Of a DNA stretch of 64,000 bases, positions 51,188 to 63,500 are shown piece by piece (positions within the stretch are counted from its first letter, which is position 1; the number at the start of each line of letters is the position of its first letter). Source of the stretch: Diacronema lutheri (taxonomy: Eukaryota; Haptophyta; Pavlovophyceae; Pavlovales; Pavlovaceae); the NCBI GenBank assembly GCA_019448385.1, contig JAGTXO010000012.1, positions 766,501 through 830,500 of the forward strand, read 5' to 3'. The position numbers and the translations under genes are program-made. Below the pieces are notes generated by a model. It saw only the letters and a program-made list of their open reading frames with translations. It ran no database searches and had not been told where the DNA came from.

Positions 51188-51895
51188 ATGGCGGTCGCGC
51201 ATGTTGCCCTCGTCGTCATCGGCCTGATGCCCGCACCGCGCGTCGCGCCGCCAACGACGGCGCTGGCGCGGCGGCATTTGGCGCTGCGGCTACCCGCCGC
51301 GCTGCTCGCGCTGCGCGCGGCTGCGCGTCCCCGCCGCGCGGCCGCTGCCGATGCGGCCGTCCTACGCGACGACGCGGGCTTCCGCTACTTTGACTTTCGC
51401 GCGGGCGAAGGCGACACGCCTCGGTGGGGCCAGCTGCTCACCATTAACTATGCGGGGTACACGGTGCAGCCCGACGGCTCGCTCCGCGTCTTCGACTCCT
51501 CATTCGCGCGCGGCGAACCCTACTTCGTTAAGCACGGCAACGGCCAGACGATCAAGGGCCTCGAGCTCGCAGTGCACACGATGCGCGTCGGCGGCCGGCG
51601 GCGCGTCGTGCTGCCGCAGGAGACGCTGGGCTTCAACCTGGGCGCGCTCGGCCCGCTTCCGCCGAAAAAAGCCGTGCGCGAGCGGCTGCAGGACGAAATC
51701 AGCTCCATCGAGCGCGCGGGCCGCGCGGTCGACCTGGTGTACGATGTCGAGCTGCTGACCGTGATGGACGATGTGCTCGATCGAGGGCTGTACGAGGACA
51801 TTAGCGTGTCGACGGCGCAGCAGGAGGCGGGTGTGACGCTCGAACAGGTGCTCCGCGACGCCGCTGCGCGCCCGGGGCCGCCGGGGCCGCCGTGA
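51188..51895 (+). CDS. FKBP-type peptidyl-prolyl isomerase, probably plastid lumen
   Basis: A 235-residue single exon. The leader MAVAHVALVVIGLMPAPRVA plus an Arg/Ala-rich region up to an ARPRRAAAADAAV boundary looks like a multipartite presequence of a complex plastid. The FKBP fold follows: GEGDTPRWGQLLTINYAGYT, FVKHGNGQTIKGLELAVHTM and GGRRRVVLPQETLGF, close to the thylakoid-lumen FKBP group, which often have altered active-site residues. A short helical tail follows. It shares orientation with ClpP 73 bp downstream. The lumen location is inferred. Confidence 0.85.
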   Translation: MAVAHVALVVIGLMPAPRVAPPTTALARRHLALRLPAALLALRAAARPRRAAAADAAVLRDDAGFRYFDFRAGEGDTPRWGQLLTINYAGYTVQPDGSLRVFDSSFARGEPYFVKHGNGQTIKGLELAVHTMRVGGRRRVVLPQETLGFNLGALGPLPPKKAVRERLQDEISSIERAGRAVDLVYDVELLTVMDDVLDRGLYEDISVSTAQQEAGVTLEQVLRDAAARPGPPGPP

Positions 51896-51968
51896 AAGTC
51901 TTGACTCAAAGCGCTGCTGAGAGGCCCTACACTAGGAGCAGCGTGGCTTTCGCTCGCGAAGGAGCAGC

Positions 51969-52778
51969 ATGCTCGTGTTGGCGATCAGTGCGCTGGCCTA
52001 CTCGGCCTCGCCCGCGGTCCGATCGGCAGGCGGTGCGCGCGCGGGCGGAGTGGTGCGCTCGGCGCCGGTCGCGCGCACGCCGATCTGGACCTTTGGCCAG
52101 CCTATGGGCATGCCGGACGAGCCCGAGATCGACCCGCGCCGCGAGCCGGAGAAGCCGCCGTTCCGCTCGCCGGTACAGCTGCCGACGGTCGGGTTCGGCG
52201 ACAAGCAGATGGACGTGGTCTCGCGGCTGCTGTCCGACCGCATCCTCCTCCTCGGCTCGCAAGTCGACGACGAGCGCGGCAACGTCCTCGTCGCGCAGCT
52301 CCTCTACCTCGCGGGCGAGGACGCGTCAAAGGACTGCACGCTCTACATCAACTCGCCGGGCGGCTCCGTGTCGGCGGGCATGGCGATCTTCGACACAATG
52401 CAGTATGTACCATGCGACGTGAGCACAGTCTGCTTCGGCACTGCCGCCTCCATGGGCGCCTTCCTCCTCGGCTCGGGCACGATGGGCAAACGCCGCTCGC
52501 TGCCAAACTCGCGCATCATGATCCACCAGCCGCTCGGCGGCGCGCAGGGCCAGGCGGCGGACATTGAGATTCAGGCCAAGGAGATCCTTTTCGTGCGCGC
52601 GGTGCTTAACCAGTACATCGCTGACTTCACCGGCCAGCCCGTCGACAAGATCGAGGAGGACTGCGACCGCGATTTCTTCATGACACCCGAGGAGGCCAAG
52701 GACTATGGCATCATCGACGAGGTGATCAAGACGAAGCGGATGATGGTCAAGCCGCCAAGGCCCGAGCTCGTCTACTAG
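51969..52778 (+). CDS. CLPP: ClpP serine protease subunit, nuclear-encoded and organelle-targeted
   Basis: A 269-residue single exon. The first 70 residues are a presequence ([20 protein letters not shown] with a likely signal or targeting part). The core keeps the full triad: Ser in [14 protein letters not shown], His in [10 protein letters not shown], and Asp in [37 protein letters not shown] and the IEIQAKEI helix are standard. ClpP forms a barrel with Clp ATPases and degrades stromal or matrix proteins. The bacterial-type sequence and leader suggest plastid rather than mitochondrion, though this is inferred. Confidence 0.94.
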   Translation: MLVLAISALAYSASPAVRSAGGARAGGVVRSAPVARTPIWTFGQPMGMPDEPEIDPRREPEKPPFRSPVQLPTVGFGDKQMDVVSRLLSDRILLLGSQVDDERGNVLVAQLLYLAGEDASKDCTLYINSPGGSVSAGMAIFDTMQYVPCDVSTVCFGTAASMGAFLLGSGTMGKRRSLPNSRIMIHQPLGGAQGQAADIEIQAKEILFVRAVLNQYIADFTGQPVDKIEEDCDRDFFMTPEEAKDYGIIDEVIKTKRMMVKPPRPELVY

Positions 52779-53238
52779 CGCGACTGCGCCGCGCCGCGCC
52801 GCGCCACGCGCGCTCGCGCTCGCACGCGCTACGCATTCGGTGGCGCGCGCAACGCACGACAGAGTGAGGCTTGGGGCCCGACGGCGTGCGTTGCCGCGGA
52901 AGGGGCCTGTGGGAGTGGAGATCAGAATCTGCTCATCAGGGCCAGCGGGTGCGGCACTCCGCGAATCGACTCGTGACTCATGACTCGCGAGTGACTGGCC
53001 AGCCGCTCTCTCAGTCCCCTCTTGACTCCTGGTCGGTGGCTCAACGACCAGACGGACCACACCCACAGTGACACTGGCACGCCAACGCCCGGCACGACAA
53101 CACCCGGCGTGTCGAGGACAGGAAGCGAAGTGGCGAACGTAGGACCTACCCGTCGCAAAACGCTGCTGCTGGCATCCGCAGCCCGCAGGACGAGTCGAGT
53201 CCGGACGCGCCACACTAGACGGGGGCTGTCCGCCAAAG
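52779..53238. other. Intergenic region with clustered TGACTC motifs
   Basis: These 460 bp, between ClpP and the HECT gene, are one of the larger gaps in the window. At 52966-52997 TGACTC-type sites cluster, including a full TGACTCA at 52974-52980 and the palindrome ACTCGCGAGT. No ORF or RNA gene is recognised. Confidence 0.5.
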
Positions 53239-54815
53239 ATGGCGTGCGTGAGCCTTCAGGCGGTGAGGGCCGACCTGGCGATCCTGAAGAACGTGGCTAC
53301 GGAGGACGTGGCGGGCTACCGCGCGGCGACGCGCAGCATCGCGACCAACTGCCGCAAGAGCCGCGCGGGCCTCGCCAAGTACTGCCGCGAGGGCCTGCTC
53401 GAGGTCCTATCGAAGGCGGTCGCCGAGGTGCCCGCGCAGCCCAACCTGCTCAATTCGACGCTCGACATCACGCTGATCGTCGCCAAGCTGCTGGTCGAGG
53501 GTGGGCCGCCGGCCGCCGCGCCAGCGGCAGCTGGTGCCGCCGCCGTCGCCGCTTCGTCCACCGAGACAAGGGGCGGCGCGCCGCGTGCGCCGGCGGCGTC
53601 GTTCAACGTGGGCGACGCTGTGCTTGCGCGCCGGCAGGACGGCGACTTGTGCGAGGGGACGGTCGCGCAGAAGCTGGGCGACACGACGTACCTCGTCATG
53701 TGGTCCGATTCGCACGACACGTCGACGCAGCTCGACGCGACCGACATCATGCCGCTCGCGCACGGCTTGTCGCTCGGCGACGGCCGGCGGCGGCACCGCG
53801 TCGCGCCCGCCTTCATCCTCAACAACTTCCTGCTCAAGACGGCGATCCCGTCGTCCGACCTGTCGCGCGTGCAGATGGTGGTGCGCGACGGCGCCGACGT
53901 CAACTGCACCGATGCCGACGGCAACTCGCCCCTCTCCGTCGCCATCTCGCACGAGTGCCCAACGCGGCTGCTCGTCTTTCTCATCTCACGCGGCGCGCTC
54001 GTCAACGCGCCGACCGTCGCCGGCACGCCGCTGCAGCTCGCGGCGGCGCATGGGAGCGCGGAGGTAGTCGAGTGCCTGCTGCAGCATGGCGCCGACCCGT
54101 CTGTTGTCGACCTGGCCGCCTGCACCGACGCCATCGCTGCGCAGATTGGCGAGCACGTCTCGCGCTCGGCCGGCTCAGCTGCGACGGCGCTCGACGGTGC
54201 GCGCCGCGCCGCGCCGCGCCGCGCCAGAGCGGCGCGGTGCTCAGCCGCGCGACGCGCACGCGCCTCTTCGCGCGCGTCCGGCCGCGCCGCGCCGCGCCGC
54301 GCCGCGCCGCGCAGCTGCGCCCGAGCAGAGCGAGCCGTTGAGCGAGGCGGAGCACGCGGCCTTCGAGTGCGCGTGCTGCACGCTGCTGCTGCCCGCGGTC
54401 GTGCAAACGCGCGCACACGCGCTCTCGGCCAAGGGCGCGCGCCGGAGCGTGCTTGTGCTCTCGTACCTCGTCGAGTGGGCGCGCGCGCCTCACTACGCGC
54501 AGATGGACGCCGACGACGCACATGCGCTCGTGCGCGCGCTCTGCGCCATGATCCGCTCGTCGCAGGACGGCGGCGAGCAGCTCGCGGCGCTGCGCATGGC
54601 GCACATCGTCGTCGAGCGCGCGCCCGCGCTGCTCGCGCCCTTGTCGCGCGAGAACCCGCAGCCGGCGCTCGAGCGGATTGCGATGGGGCGTGGAGCCAAG
54701 CTGCCCGCCTCGCACGGCGCGAGCTCGATGCACGCGCGCTCGGCCTTTGCCGGCCTCGCGCCCGCCGGCTTGAGCGCGATTGGGCTCGCCGCGTCCGCGA
54801 TGTCGAGCGCGTCGC

Positions 54816-54860
<45 letters not shown>

Positions 54861-57800
54861 AGGAGCGGAATGAGCCCACCGAGTCGGACGCGCGCACGCT
54901 CGCAAAGGCGCTGCTGCAGATGCTGGACGGCGCACGCCTCGCGCCATCCGAAGCCGGCGCGCGCGACGCGCCGCTCGCGGCGCTGAGCGCGCGGCTCGCG
55001 CGCGGCGAGGCCGTGCCGCTCGTCGACCTTGCGCCCGTGCTGCGCTGCGCGGGCGGCATCAGCGCACACGAGCTCGCGAGCGCGGGCGTGCTCCGCTGGC
55101 TCGCCGAGACGCTCGTTTCGGACGATGGAGAGCGCTCGGCGCGCGCGCTCGAGCGCGCGCTCGCCGAGCGCGGCGCCGACGACGGCGACGGCAACGCAGG
55201 TGCGCCGTCACCGCCGTCGGGCGCGCGCGGCCCGCGTGGCGTCGAGCGGCTGGGCGCGCGCCCGTTCTCGCCCGTGCCGGCGGCGCCTGCCAACGCGTGC
55301 GCGCCCGCGAGCGCGGGCGCGCTCGCCTGCGCGCCGCTGCCGCACCCGCGCACGCGCCGCGCGCCCCTGAGCGGCCTGCAGCGCCTCATCAAGCTGCTGC
55401 ACGCGGTCGTCGCCGAGCGCGAGGCGTTCCCCGTCGCGTCGTGCACTCCGCCGGAGGCCGCGCAGTCGCTCAAGGCGATGAGCTCACCGCTCCACCTCTG
55501 CCTGCACCCGCTGCCGTCGACGCTCTCCGATCTTGCGCAGCGCGCGAGGGACGCGCAGCGCGCCGACGCTGCCGTTGGCTCGCGCGCGCGCTCAACGACC
55601 GCCGCCGCCGCTGCCGCTTCAGCCGCCGCTGCCGCCGACGCGGCCGCCGGCGCCGGGACAGACGGCGACGACGACGACGCAGAGATGCCCTCCGCGCACG
55701 GGGGTGACGACGACGACGACGACGATGACGACGACGACGACGACAACGACGACGGCTGCTCGGACGACGATGGCCCGAGCCTCGACGACGACGACGACGA
55801 CGATGACAACGACGACGACGACGACGATGACAACGACGACGACGACGGCAACGGTGGCGGCGGCGGCGGCGCTGGCGGCGGCGATCACGGCGAGGCGCGC
55901 GACGGCGGCGGCGCGCGCGCTGCGCGCGCGGCTGCCAACGCGCCGGCCACCGCCGCGGGTAGCGCGCGCGCCGCGCCGACCGGCGCGTCCGCGCCCGCAC
56001 TCGCGCCCGCGGTGGGCGCGAGCCGCTCGCATCCGACGGCCAGCACGCTCCTTGAGCCGCTGCTCGCGCTCGAGCCGCTCGTGCGCGTGCGCCAGCTCGA
56101 ACGCCACCTCGTGCGCACAACGGCAGTCGCGAGCGCGCCCTACGTGCACTACTGCGAGCAGCTCGTCGGTGCGGTGCTCGACGAGCGGCCGGCGGCGGCG
56201 GAGCAGCCGTTACAGCCGCAGCCGCCGCCGCGCGGCCGCGCGAGCGCCGCGCGCGCCGCCGAGCCGCCGTCGCCGGTCGGCGCCGCGGCTGCCGGCGGCG
56301 CAGCAGCCGACGGCGCGCCGCCCGCGCGGCGCGCGACGGTGCTCGAGTTCGCCGCAGCGTCTGCGCTCTCGCTTCCCGTGCACCGTCTGTGCTACGACGA
56401 CACGGGCGAGTGCACGTGGCTCAACCTCGCGGTGCGCGAGTACGCGATCGTCGGCCGCATCGGCGCCGCCGATCTCGCCGCGCTGCGCGCGGCGGCGGAC
56501 GCGGAGGAGGCGGGCGGCGTCGACCGGCGCAACGCGCGCGTGCACACGGTGTGCATCCTCTGCCCCGACGGGCTGCCGGTCGAGCTCTTCCTTGAGAACG
56601 TGATCGCCGAGGTGCGGCGCGCGCTCCGCCAGGCGGACGCGGGCTCTGCACCGATGACGCGCAGCATCTCCGAGGAGTATGGCTGGCGCGACCGCGGCTG
56701 GGAGCGCGGCGGCGCGCAGTTCGAGCGCGCGCTCGCCGAAGCGCTCCGCACGGCCGGCGCTGGGCCCATCGCGCGCCGGCAGACGGCGCACGAGGCGGCT
56801 GTGCTCGTCGAGCGGCTCTCGCACATTGTGATGACGCGCGTCGACGAGGATGCGGCCGCCGACGCGGCGGAGCCCGACTTGGGCGGCGAGCGGCACGCGC
56901 TCGGCGCGCGCGTGCACGCCGTTGGGGGCACGGGCTCGCGCACGTGGATGAGCGCGACAGTCGTCGAGAGCGCGGGGCCGTCGGGCGCGGCGCTGCTGTA
57001 CGACGATGGCACGTACGAGGCCGCTGTCCCTCCGCACCAGATCCGCTCGGTGCCGGCGCCCGCCGACGCGCTCGGCGGCAGCGCGCGGCGCAACCCGCTC
57101 ACCGCCGTGCTGCTCACCTTTGAGCACTTTCTGCACGCGCGCGAGGACACGGGCGCATCTGCGGCCGGCGCGGGCGCGCTCGGCTTTGGCGGCGGCGGTG
57201 GCGGCGGCGGCGGCTCATCCGCCGAACGCGAGTCGGGCGGGCGCGCGCTCGTGCACGCCAACCTTCATCCCGCCCTCTGCTCGTTCCGCCTCGGTCGCGT
57301 TGCGCAGGTCGGGCACGTGCAGCTCGGCGGTGGCGCCGATGGTGGCGCCGATGCGGCCGAGCGCGCGCAGAGCGGCTCGCCCGCGCCGCCCGCGCCGCCC
57401 GCGCAGCCGGCGCAGCCGGGCAACGCGCCGCGGCCGATCAGCCGCGCCGCCGCGCCGCCCGGCGGCCGCGCGCTCATCTCGGGCGCCGAGGCCGCCCTTC
57501 GCCTCGTCGCGCGTTTTGCATTCTCGCCGCGCGCGCTGCCCGCCGCCGACGCCGACCGGCTTGCCGCGCACCTCGAGCACCTCGACGGCGACGCGACAGT
57601 GCTACGCGGGCTGCACGCGCTCTTTTACGCGCACGCCGCGCGCGCGGCCGCCGACGCGGCGGCGTACGGCGCGCACGCCGCGCCGCGCGCCAGCGAGTCG
57701 CCCAAGCCCGGCCAGACGTGCCATCTCTACTATGCGCTCACGCACGCGCCCGACGGCGCGCCGGGCCTCTTCGGCGACGCAGCGGGCGGCCGCGCGCGCG

Positions 57801-60256
57801 CCGCGCGCGCCGCCGACGCGTGCGCGACGTTGGCCGACGCGCCCATTCCGATGGACGTGGACGCCGACGACGGCGTGCTCCTCGCCGCGCCGCCGAGCGT
57901 GAGCGCGCGCGCGCGCGCCGTCGGCGGCGCGCTGGGCGCGCGCGCCGCGCTCGACCCGATGCTGCGGCACGCGCTTGTCGCCCTCGCCGCGCTGCACGCG
58001 CTGCAGCCGCCCGCGGCCGAGGAGGCGGCCGCGCGCGGCGCGCGGCGCGCGGCGCGCGGCGGCGCGCCGACCACGCCGGCGCGCGGCGCGTCGGCAGCGT
58101 GCGCGACGATCGCTCCGTTGTGCGCGGCGGACGGCGGCGCGGACGGCGCGCGCGGGTGGGTGTCCGCGCCGCTCGACGCCAAGCTGAGCACGCAGCTCGA
58201 CGACCTGCTCGCTGTCGCGGCGGGCGCGCTGCCGCCGTGGTGTGGCGCGCTCACGCGCGCCGCTCCCTTCCTCTTCGCCGAGCGTACGCGGTTGCGCCAC
58301 TTTCGCGCGACGGCGTTCGGCACGTCGCGCGCGCTCGCGTGGGCACAGGATCGTCTCGTCAGCGCGCGCCGCGCCGCGTTCGCCGAGGAGCTCGTCGTCG
58401 CCGAGCGGATGCGTGCCGACGCGGAGGCGTCGCGCGACGCCGAGGGCCTGAGCGAGGCCATCGACCAGCTCGGCGAGATTGAGGAGCGCATTAGCCGCGA
58501 CCGGATCGGCGCGCTTGTAACGGACATTGCGCGCGTGCGCCGCGACGATGCGCTCGGCGCGGCGCGGCGGCTGATGGCGGCGCACGCCGCGTCGCGCCAC
58601 GTGCTCGAGGTGCAGTTCGAGGGCGAGTCGGGCTTCGGCTCGGGCGTGACGCAGAACTTCTACTCGACGGTCGCGAGCGAGCTGATCGCGGCGGAGGAGA
58701 GCGCGCGCACGCCGCTCTGGCTCGGCGGCGGCGGCGGCAGCGGCGTCGGGAACGACGAATTTGCGGGTGGCCTTTTCCCGCGCCCCCTCAATCCGCACGC
58801 GGCCGCGACCGAGACGCGCGCTGTGTGCGACGCATTCCGCTCGCTCGGCCAGCTGATGAGCAAGGCGTGCCTTGACCGCTTCATCGTGCCACTCCCGCTC
58901 TCCGCCGCCTTCTTCGCCGCCGTGCGCGGCGACGCGCTCGGCACGTGGGCGCTGCCGCCCGTCGGCGCGACCGGCGGGGTCGTCAGCGCCTACGCGGCGA
59001 TCTGCGCCGACGCGGCCGGCGCGACCGGCGGCGCGCCCGACCCGGACGCCGAGTTTGCGAGCGCATACATGGGCGCAGCCTACCGCATGGGCATCGGCAG
59101 CTTCCTCGACGCGCTCGGCGAGCCGGCCTTTGTCTGCCCCGTCAGCGGTGCGCGCCGTTCTGTCGGCGGCTGGCTCGCCCGCGCGTCCCCCGCTCACACG
59201 CCGTCGTGATACTCATATGGCCCACCCGCCCCAACCTCTTTCCCCTCCCCCCTCCCCCCTCCCCGCCCCCCCGCCCCCCGCTCGGCGCGCAGGCGCCCCG
59301 CTGTGTGCCGGAGGCGAGGCGCGGCGGTTGGGCGCCCACAATTTGCCCGACTTTGTGGCACTCGTGTGCAAGCTGTGGCTAGGGGACGGCATCAGGCACG
59401 CGGCTGCGCGCGGAAGCACGCCGCGCGCGCGAGGGTCGCGCGGCTGGCGCGGTCCCGAGGCCAACGCGCGGCCGACGACATCCTTCCGACCTCCTTCCGA
59501 CATCCTTCCGACCCCTTCCGCCCCTGCCCCCTGCGCCCCCCTGCGCCCCCTCTGCGCCCCTCCCCCCCCCCCCCCCCCCCCCTTCCCACCCCCCTCCATC
59601 CTCGCCGCGCCCCGGCCGCGCGCGCAGGCTGCAGATAAGCGCCTTCCGCGAGGGCGTATGCAGCGTGATGCCCCTCGGCCCCCTCCTCGCCTTTGAGCCC
59701 CTCGAGTTGCGCGCGCTGCTGTGCGGCACGCTGCACATCGAGTGGGAGGAATCCGAGTTGCACCGGCACATCATACCGACGGGAGGCCTCTCGCGCGATC
59801 TGCCGCCCTACCGGTGCGCGCCGCCACCGCCGCGTTACGGCGCGCCGCGCCGCGCGACGCGCGACGCGCGACGCGCCCCGCCCGCCGCCCGCTTCAGCCG
59901 CCCGCCCGCCCGCCCGCCCGCCCGCCCGCCCGCCGCCACATACCGCGCGCCGCGCGCGAACGCTCGGCGTGCGCAGGCTGCTGATCGACGAGCTGCTCAC
60001 GATGCCGCACGCCGAGCGCGCGCAGTTCCTCAACTTTGTGACCTCGTGCCCGCACCTGCCACCGTCGGGCCTCGAGACGCTCGAGATCGAGGTCTCGCCG
60101 CAGAGGCAGGGCTTGTCGATACCCACTTCGCAGACGTGCGGCAACAAGCTCTACCTGCCGGCATACCGCACGCTCGACGAGCTGCGCTCCGGGCTGCACA
60201 TCGCCTTTGCCAACGCCGAGTACGGCGGGCTGCACGAGCACACGACCGCGCACTAA
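53239..60256 (+). CDS. HECT E3 ubiquitin ligase with ankyrin repeats and Tudor-like modules
   Basis: Five exons (53239-54196, 54315-59147, 59293-59395, 59628-59813, 59977-60256) give about 2,119 residues with matching phases; intron 3 has a GC donor (CAG|GCACGC). N-terminal: a helical region, a Tudor-like module near 120-175 (FNVGDAVLARRQDGDLCEGT), then ankyrin repeats near 210-290 (LQLAAAHGSAEVVECLLQHG). The middle has polyAla, a long Asp-rich acidic tract and a second Tudor-like module (GARVHAVGG...LLYDDGTYE). The HECT domain starts near 1715: LEVQFEGESGFGSGVTQNFY, LGQLMSKACLDRFIVPLPLS, ISAFREGVCSVMPLGPLLAF, and the catalytic Cys near 2080 in SQTCGNKLYLP. It belongs to the HECTD1/TRIP12/UPL3 neighbourhood; the ankyrin part favours HECTD1-like. 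Substrates are unknown. Confidence 0.88.
54811..54862. repeat. (GCC)n polyalanine tract in the HECT gene
   Basis: About 15 Ala codons in a row, nearly all GCC. Confidence 0.9.
55708..55850. repeat. (GAC/GAT)n poly-aspartate tract in the HECT gene
   Basis: Two blocks of Asp codons with a few Asn and Ser form a long acidic run ahead of a Gly-rich stretch. Confidence 0.95.
59396..59627 (+). other. GC-AG intron with C-homopolymer tract in the HECT gene
   Basis: The exon ends ATCAG before GCACGC and resumes with LQISAFREG after CAG. Phase 2 is kept and the family-conserved AFREG is restored. A run of about 22 C lies at 59561-59582. Confidence 0.75.
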
Positions 60257-60556
60257 GGCGCCGCGCGGCGCGCGCGAGGCCGGCGGGCAGGAGGCGAGGC
60301 GGCGGCTTTGCAGCGCGACGGGCGGCGCCTGGCAACGGGCCGTGCAGAAACTGGGGTCCCGCGACAGTCGCCAGTCGGTCGTTGTAGCTTGCACCTCAGC
60401 GCTGCGCAGCGCGTGCGGGCATATTCCCTCTGCGCTCCCACTCTGCCCAACTCAGCGGCACATCACGAGTCCGCGTACACGAGCGACGCCGTGCAGCTAG
60501 CATCGCCATTCTCTGCGTCACGGTCCGCTCCGGCTCGGATGCCTCGGACGCCCGCA
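60257..60556. other. Intergenic region between convergent HECT and SET genes
   Basis: These 300 bp lie between two stop codons. I see no gene, repeat or RNA structure; polyadenylation signals for both genes should fall here. Confidence 0.6.
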
Positions 60557-63500
60557 TCAGTACAGGATCCGCCGGCAGCTCGGTGCGCCGCACTGGCATG
60601 GCACCGCGTTCGCCCTGTCCTCCTCCCGCATCTCGTACTTGTAGTCGAACGTCAGCCTGCGCCACGGTGCCGCGAGCAGCGCATCCGGTCCGGTCCGGTC
60701 CGGTCCGGTCCATCCCGTTTGGTGCTGAGAGCGCTGCGCGGTGCGCGCGGGCGTGCGCGCGCGGTCCGCGCCGCCGTCGCACGGCGCGGCGCGCGGCGGC
60801 GGCGGCGCGCGCGCACTCTTCACCGGCCGCAATGTCGCGCGCGGCGAAGAAGGCGATGCGCGGCATCGCCTGGTCGAGGTTGTCGACCCAGACCGAGTAG
60901 TTGTGCAGGTTGGGCTCGCACGAGTGGTTGAGGAAGCGCGCGACGCCGCACGAGTAGGTCGCGTCGATGGTGAAGACGTTGACGAGCGGCCGACCGTCCT
61001 CGTCGAGCGCGCCGGCCGCGGCGCCGTAGTCGAGATCGTAGAGCGTCGAGAAGCCGATCGCGTCATACCGCTCGCCGCGTCGCTCCGCCTCGTCGTTGCT
61101 CACCACTTCGCCCGTGTACTCGCACACGAAGGTGCCGCGCCGCAGTCGCTCGTCTGCGCGCAGCGCCCACCCCTTGCTCGCCGTCTTGAAGACGCTCACG
61201 CGCGCGCGCGAGCCGAGTTGGAGCACGCGGTTCGCGCATTCCGCCGAGCAGCCGCACCGGCTGTTGCACTCGTAGATCGGCGTGCCCGCGGGCACGACGA
61301 CGCGCTTCGCCGCTGAGTAGCATAGGCCGGGCGCCGCTGGCGGCTCGGCGGGCGGCGGAGGCGCGTCCGCGCCGCCGCGCTCGCGCGCGCCGGCGGCGGG
61401 CATCGGCGGCGGCGCGGCGGCGGCGCACGCGCAATGCACCGACCGCGCGCAGTCGCCGGTGCACGTGCAGCCCGCGAGGAACTCGGCGGCCATCCGCAGC
61501 GCGATCGGCGCGCGCGGCGCCGCGCGCGCGCGCGGCGCGCGCGTCGCGTCGTCGGCCGGCGAGCGGCGCGCGTCGCCGGGTGAGCTGCACGGCTCGCACA
61601 GCACGTCGTCCGCGCTGCCGGCGCCGCCCGCGCATGCGTCCGCGGCCGCGTCGTTCGCACCCCGCGCCGCCGCCGGCATCTGCACGGCCAGCGCGGCGCG
61701 CGGGCGGGATTCTGCCGGCGCGCGGAGCGTGGGGCTCAAGCTGCCGTGAATGGTGCGCGACGCGCGCGCGTTCGTGCTCTCCGCGCCCGACGCTCCGTCG
61801 GCGTCGGGCGGCGCGTCGTCGCGCAGGTCGAGCGTGTCGCACTCGTGCAGGTAGTGGAAGGGCGGCAGCTCCTCCTCCTCCTCCTCCTCCTCCTCCTCCT
61901 CCTTCTCCCCATCCTCCGCCTCCGCCTCGCACGCGCCATCGCCCCGTGCGCCGTCCGCGCCGCGCGCGAGCGCCGGCCGGTCGTTGTGCGCCGAGATGGG
62001 CACGTGGTCCGCGCGGTGGCACGCGCGGCCGTGGGTCAGGTCGTCGATGCGGAAGGCGCCAGGCGCGCCGGGCGGCGGCGGCAGCCCGGTGACGACGGCG
62101 AGCAGCGCCGTGCGGTGCGCGCCGTCGGCGCCGAGCGCGTCGCGCAGCCGCTGGGCGACCGCGTCGCGCAGCGCGTGGAGCAACCAGACGCCGCGCGCGT
62201 GCTTGGCGCTCAGCCGGCCGAGCGCCATCAGCTCGGGCGGCAGGAGCTTCAACGATGGCGGCCGCGCTGAGTGCGGCGGCTGCGCAGGGCCGCCCGCGCG
62301 CTGCGGCTCGCCGCCATCGCTGCCGATGGCGGCGAGTCGCGCCAGGCTCGCGCCCACCGCGCGGTGGGCGCTCGGCAGGTCACGCGCGACGGCGGCATGC
62401 TCGCGGCTGTGCGCGAGCGGCGTGGCGGCGGCGGCGGCGGGAGCCTCCGCCGCGTCGCGCGCGCCGCAGGGCGCGAGCACGCGTGGGCATGCCGTCGCGC
62501 CGGGCGTGTGCGCGTGCGGCGGCATCAGCATGGCGGTCCCAACGGGCGGTGCGTCGCCGGTGAGCAGCGCGAGGAGCCACGCGACGCGCACCTGCGCGCT
62601 CCCGCCGGCGCACGCCGCCTGCGCGTCGCCCTCGTCCTCCGCGCCGACCGCCCGCCAGCGCGGCAAACGGCTGGAGAAACGCTGCGACACGCTGAGCGAC
62701 GCCATGCTGTGCGAGGGCGGGCACGGCAACCCAGCCTCGAGGCGCGCCGCGGCAAAGCCCCAGCGCGCGCGCTCGGCTTGCAAGTCGGCGACGAGCTCGC
62801 GCAGCGCGCCCGCGCCACCGAGCGCGGCCGCCACGCTCGCGTCCGCCGCCAGCGCGCCGAGCGCGCCCGCCCACGTCTCCGCTGCGGCGACCGCGGCCAC
62901 GCCGCGCGGCGTGCGCGTTGGTGGCGCCGGCGGCTGCGCGGGCGCCTTGCGCGCGCTGCACGCGCTCGGCCGCTCGCTCAGCACAGATGGCGCCGCGGGC
63001 AGATCCGCCGCCGCCGCATTCCCCGCCCAGCCGCTGACGCCCGGCTCGAGCGCGCGCGGCGCCGGCGGCGTGGGCGGCACAAAGCGTGCTCGCCGCTCGC
63101 GGCTCACGCGCCCGCTCGCCCAGAGCACGCGCACCATCTCCGTGTCGGCCGCGGCATCTGCGCCGCTCTCCGCACCGAGTAGCCGGCACTGCAGCTGGCA
63201 GCGGCCGTGCAGCAGCAGCACAGGCCGCCTACAGTGGTACCCAGTTACGATGGCGTATACCGGCGGATGCGCGGGCGCACCGCGCGCGCCGCACGTGCCG
63301 TCCTCCAACTGCGCGGCGTCGGCGCCCGCGGCGTCGAGCGCCTCCTCCCACTCCTCGCAGGCGCCCACCCGCTCCGCGTCCGCGCCCACGTCAAAGTTGT
63401 CGTCCGACCCCTCCCAGCCTTCGTCGCACGCGCCCGCCCCAGCGCGCGCGCGGCTTCCGCTCGCCGTCGCCGCGCCGTGCGCGCGCGGCGGCGGCGCGCT

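Noticed and set aside
55619-56149. Minus-strand frame rich in Val opposite the poly-Asp tract
   Set aside because: It is the reverse complement of GAC repeats and has no independent support.
60308-60931. Plus-strand frame over the SET gene 3' end
   Set aside because: It crosses the convergent intergenic gap and the post-SET exon, and has no domain.
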